A stretch of 19,281 nucleotides of DNA from Comamonadaceae bacterium (GTDB lineage: Bacteria > Pseudomonadota > Gammaproteobacteria > Burkholderiales > Burkholderiaceae_C), in the NCBI GenBank assembly GCA_947469815.1, contig CANIRI010000011.1:1-19281 (forward strand), given 5' to 3'. Each line of letters begins with the position of its first letter. Position 1 is the stretch's first letter. The position numbers and the translations under genes were made by a program. Positions 16,508 to 19,281 of this stretch are shown here, in pieces. Below the pieces are notes generated by a model. That model worked only from the letters and a program-made list of their open reading frames with translations. It searched no databases and was not told where the DNA came from.

Positions 16508-17563
16508 TTTCGTTTTGGCGCTAGGCTGGTCTTCGACAAGCTTGGCGGGGGCCGGGTCTGCGGGCTTGGCCAGCTCCGGGAAATCCTTGAGCATGGACTG
16601 GCCGTTCAGGGGCTTGTAAGCACCCTGGTGGCAGGTAGCGCAATTGACCTTGGCCACATCACCGGTTGCTCCCAGACGCTCGACAGGGAACGTCGCGGTC
16701 AGCGGCTCCATGTAGTCGAGGTTCAGGTCACGCGCCATGCGGATGCCGTGCCAGGCTGTTCCGCGCTGGGGCGTGCTGTTTTCCCAACTAGAGAAGGACT
16801 GCGTGTTGTGGCAATAAGTGCAGTTCACGCCCAGGCTTGTCGACATGTGGGCCATCAAGCTGTAAGTCCATTCCGCTTGCTTGATGGAGTGGCGGTTGGT
16901 ACCCGGCAGGGCCTTGGTGCCATTGACACGGATGTCGAGATTACCCAGCAGATAGGGCGTGAACGGATCGCTGGGAAGCGACGCGGAGCCGACGCTGGCA
17001 GCCGCGATGTTTTGACCCGCTCGGTCGCCAATGAAGTCGGCATGCAGATCCTGCGGCTGCTCTTTGAACCAGATTTGCTCAGGCACCGGTTTACCGCGGT
17101 GACAGGTGTAGCAGGTGACGCCCGTCTGCGCTACGTGGGGCTGCCAGTCAGCATTGACATGCTGGGTCATCTGCACCATGCGCCGCGCTACGACCTTGGT
17201 GTATTTTTCATCCGCAGCAAAGTTGGCCGGGTTGTGGCAATAGGTGCAACCCTGCTCGGGCGCCACCCAACTGGTGATGGAGACCATCAGCCGGTTGAAC
17301 TGGGCCACGCTCAGGTTACCCAGCACCTGCACATTCTGGTAGGTCTTGCCGGCGGTGGGACCATCGGTGGAAGCCGCTGGCAGCGACACCGGAATCTCAT
17401 TGGCCATGGTGCGCGCGTCCAGGATCCGGTCGTTGTAGACCTGGACCATGCCTGTGCCACGGAAACCGTGTTGCACGCTGGTGGGCGATGGGCGCTCGCA
17501 TGCGGTTAGGACCACTGCTGCGCCAATGAGCGCGACGCGAAGGAGAAAGTTGGAGTAGTTCAT
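16502..17563 (-). CDS. pufC: Reaction-centre tetrahaem cytochrome c subunit PufC
   Basis: Periplasmic lipoprotein that re-reduces the photo-oxidised special pair. The 353-residue product has a lipoprotein signal ending LTAC with the modified cysteine at 22. Four c-type haem sites CxxCH lie at 106-110, 151-155, 248-252 and 308-312, the usual count and spacing of two pairs. Methionine ligands precede each site as expected (for example SLMAHM before the third). The C-terminus is a Pro/Lys-rich tail. The start overlaps the pufM stop by ATGA. Its presence distinguishes this reaction centre from Rhodobacter-type centres that use PufX and soluble cytochrome instead. Confidence 0.96.
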   Translation of the reverse strand: MNYSNFLLRVALIGAAVVLTACERPSPTSVQHGFRGTGMVQVYNDRILDARTMANEIPVSLPAASTDGPTAGKTYQNVQVLGNLSVAQFNRLMVSITSWVAPEQGCTYCHNPANFAADEKYTKVVARRMVQMTQHVNADWQPHVAQTGVTCYTCHRGKPVPEQIWFKEQPQDLHADFIGDRAGQNIAAASVGSASLPSDPFTPYLLGNLDIRVNGTKALPGTNRHSIKQAEWTYSLMAHMSTSLGVNCTYCHNTQSFSSWENSTPQRGTAWHGIRMARDLNLDYMEPLTATFPVERLGATGDVAKVNCATCHQGAYKPLNGQSMLKDFPELAKPADPAPAKLVEDQPSAKTKG

Positions 17564-18537
17564 GGTTTGACAGCGCTCAAGGTTGCGGGGTCCACCACCG
17601 CAGGGTAGACAGCCGGGTAGCTAGGTGCCACACCGTGTTTGACTGCCCAGAGGTACCAATTGTCAACCACTGTGCCGGTCAACAGAATGCCGATGCCACC
17701 CACCAGCGGGCACAGCACAGCAAACCACCAGGCCCAGCGGTGAATAGATTCCATGGTGGCGTTAAAGCCCATGGTCCAGCGCCAGAACAAGGCGGCGCGC
17801 TCAGAGGCTGTGCCACGGTCAGCGATTTGTTCGATCTCGCGCTCACCGCCAAAGCGGCTGACCGCCAGGATCGTCGCGCCGTGCATCGCGAACAGCAGCA
17901 CCGAGCCGTAGAGGAATGCAATGGACAGCGCGTGGAAGGGGTTGTAGAACAGGTTGCCGTAGCGCAGCGAAAACGCGGCGGTCCAATCCAGGTGGGGGAA
18001 GATACCGAAGGGCACGGCCTCCGACCAGGAGCCCATCAAAACCGGGCGGAACAAGCCCAGCACCAAAAACAACCAGATGGCTGCGGCAAAGGCCCATGGA
18101 ATATGGGTTCCCATGCCCAACTCGCGAGCGCGCCGGTAGGTACGGGCCCACCAAAAGAACATCGACGCAGTCAGGAAAGCACCCGTGAGCAACCACCACC
18201 CCCCCTGATTCATAGGCGGGAAGCTCAGGCCGTAGGCCGGTGCCGGTGGCTCCAGCGCCAGCCAGAACAATTGGCGCACAAACTGGACCGGGTCCCAGTT
18301 CACCGAGGCCAGCATGTTGAAGCCAATGAAGTTAAAAGCGAGGGTACCCAGGATGAGCGAAGCCACGCCCAGACCACCCAGGTAGATCGGGCCGATTTGC
18401 GCGTTGCCGATCACACCGGCCAAGTAAACGATGAGCGGTTCGCCGGTACGTGGGCTGTTACCGTGGCCCAGCTCGACTCCGTGGTGCGTCGGTCCAACAG
18501 CTTGGACCGTGGTGAAAAGATTTTGGTATTGCGCCAT
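17560..18537 (-). CDS. pufM: Photosynthetic reaction centre M subunit PufM
   Basis: One of the two core subunits binding the pigments and quinones. The 325-residue product has five membrane helices. The pigment- and iron-binding residues fall at the same numbers as in classical numbering: H182 (FPHLDW), H202 (NPFHAL), Y210 (AFLYGS), H219 (FAMHGA), E234 (GEREIE), H266 (SIHRW). The start ATG has AAGGAG in the 15-base gap after pufL (18538-18552). Its stop overlaps pufC. Confidence 0.98.
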   Translation of the reverse strand: MAQYQNLFTTVQAVGPTHHGVELGHGNSPRTGEPLIVYLAGVIGNAQIGPIYLGGLGVASLILGTLAFNFIGFNMLASVNWDPVQFVRQLFWLALEPPAPAYGLSFPPMNQGGWWLLTGAFLTASMFFWWARTYRRARELGMGTHIPWAFAAAIWLFLVLGLFRPVLMGSWSEAVPFGIFPHLDWTAAFSLRYGNLFYNPFHALSIAFLYGSVLLFAMHGATILAVSRFGGEREIEQIADRGTASERAALFWRWTMGFNATMESIHRWAWWFAVLCPLVGGIGILLTGTVVDNWYLWAVKHGVAPSYPAVYPAVVDPATLSAVKP

Positions 18538-18552
18538 GTCGTGTCTCCTTAA

Positions 18553-19281
18553 TTAGCTCCAGATCGGCATGTTGAGCCACCAGTTCCACCACTCCGGCCA
18601 GCCGCGGCTCCAGAACGGCCCGCTGATAACGATGCACAGCGCACTGAACAACACCGCAGCCAGTGCGAGAAAGAGGCCAAGCCGGTGGATGCCCAGGGTG
18701 CCGATGGAATAACCGATGGTGTCGCGGAAGAAGGTGTCCTCATGCTCAGGCGTGCGGACCGTGTGGCCAGGTGCCGGGTTGGTGGACGACAGGACCAGGC
18801 CGCCGTGTAGCGACAGGGCAAAGGTGGTGGTGAAGAAGAAGCTCACCGCAATCATGTGCGCCGGGTTGTAGTGGAAGTGCAGGTATTGGTAGCCCACGTT
18901 GGACACCCAATCCAGATGGCTGAAGATGCCGTACGGGAAAGCATGACCCCAAGCACCCATCAGCACCGGGCGGATGACCTCGAGCGTGAAGTACGCAAAT
19001 ATCGCCACGCTGAATGCAGCGGGCACGTGGTAACCCATACCCAGCTTGCGGCAGATTTCGACCTCACGCATGGCCCAAGAGCCAAAAGCACCGAGAGCGC
19101 AAACCGTGATGATCTGCCACAAGCCGCCCTCCATCAGAGGTGCCATCCGCAGGCCGTAAGACAGATCGGGCGGGGCAATGCTGATTTGCCACAGATTCCA
19201 GGTCGGACCCTGTGAGGCACCCCACAAAATCATGGTGGTTCCGAGAATGGAAAAGAAGATGGTGGTCACACCAAAGAAGCC
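18553..19281 (-). CDS. pufL: Photosynthetic reaction centre L subunit PufL (5' truncated by window edge)
   Basis: Partner of PufM in the reaction-centre core. The 242 visible residues begin at [21 protein letters not shown], inside the first membrane helix, and run in frame to the edge. About 30-40 N-terminal residues, and presumably pufB and pufA, lie beyond 19281. Family marks include [45 protein letters not shown] (histidine ligands), and [16 protein letters not shown] with the iron-ligand His. It ends [12 protein letters not shown]. It is first in the visible pufLMC-crtADC order. Confidence 0.97.
   Translation of the reverse strand, partial: GFFGVTTIFFSILGTTMILWGASQGPTWNLWQISIAPPDLSYGLRMAPLMEGGLWQIITVCALGAFGSWAMREVEICRKLGMGYHVPAAFSVAIFAYFTLEVIRPVLMGAWGHAFPYGIFSHLDWVSNVGYQYLHFHYNPAHMIAVSFFFTTTFALSLHGGLVLSSTNPAPGHTVRTPEHEDTFFRDTIGYSIGTLGIHRLGLFLALAAVLFSALCIVISGPFWSRGWPEWWNWWLNMPIWS

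Overview
The window is an interior piece of a photosynthesis gene cluster from an aerobic or facultative anoxygenic phototrophic proteobacterium. Four things point to a Burkholderiales-type purple betaproteobacterium (Rubrivivax/Rhodoferax-like): a tetrahaem PufC, a pufLMC-crtADC transcription unit, AcsF inserted between puhC and puhE, and spheroidene-pathway carotenoid genes. The genus is inference. No rRNA, tRNA, CRISPR array or insertion sequence was seen.

Region 1 (1-9364, + strand) is a tightly packed run: bchL (5' cut by the window edge), bchM, lhaA, puhA, puhB, puhC, acsF, puhE, crtI, crtB. Six of the nine junctions overlap, so it looks like one translationally coupled superoperon. It makes Mg-protoporphyrin methyltransferase, the aerobic cyclase and part of the dark protochlorophyllide reductase (bacteriochlorophyll), the reaction-centre H subunit with its assembly factors, the LH1 assembly factor, and the first two carotenoid enzymes.

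Region 2 (9365-10149) is the only long stretch without an intact gene. It holds the C-terminal part of a PIN-domain (VapC-like) toxin on the - strand and about 270 bases I cannot explain. An AT-rich promoter-like segment follows, with a 10-bp direct repeat and a perfect 15-bp inverted repeat just ahead of the next operon.

Region 3 (10150-13248, + strand) is a three-gene operon, mtkA-mtkB-mcl: malate-CoA ligase plus malyl-CoA lyase. Together they turn malate, ATP and CoA into acetyl-CoA and glyoxylate. This is central carbon (serine-cycle type) metabolism placed between two halves of a photosynthesis cluster, and its base composition looks less GC-rich than its flanks. It is the most unusual feature of the window.

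Region 4 (13308-19281, - strand) reads pufL (5' cut by the window edge), pufM, pufC, crtA, crtD, crtC. It encodes the reaction-centre core, its cytochrome electron donor, and the later spheroidene/spirilloxanthin-type carotenoid steps. It converges on region 3 over a 59-base gap with no convincing terminator. crtC lacks an ordinary start codon at the expected place, and a small hairpin sits over the pufC stop next to the crtA ribosome-binding site.

Together, regions 1 and 4 supply pigment, carotenoid, reaction centre and assembly factors. Region 3 could connect phototrophic growth to C2/C4 carbon flow, but that link is inference from position only.
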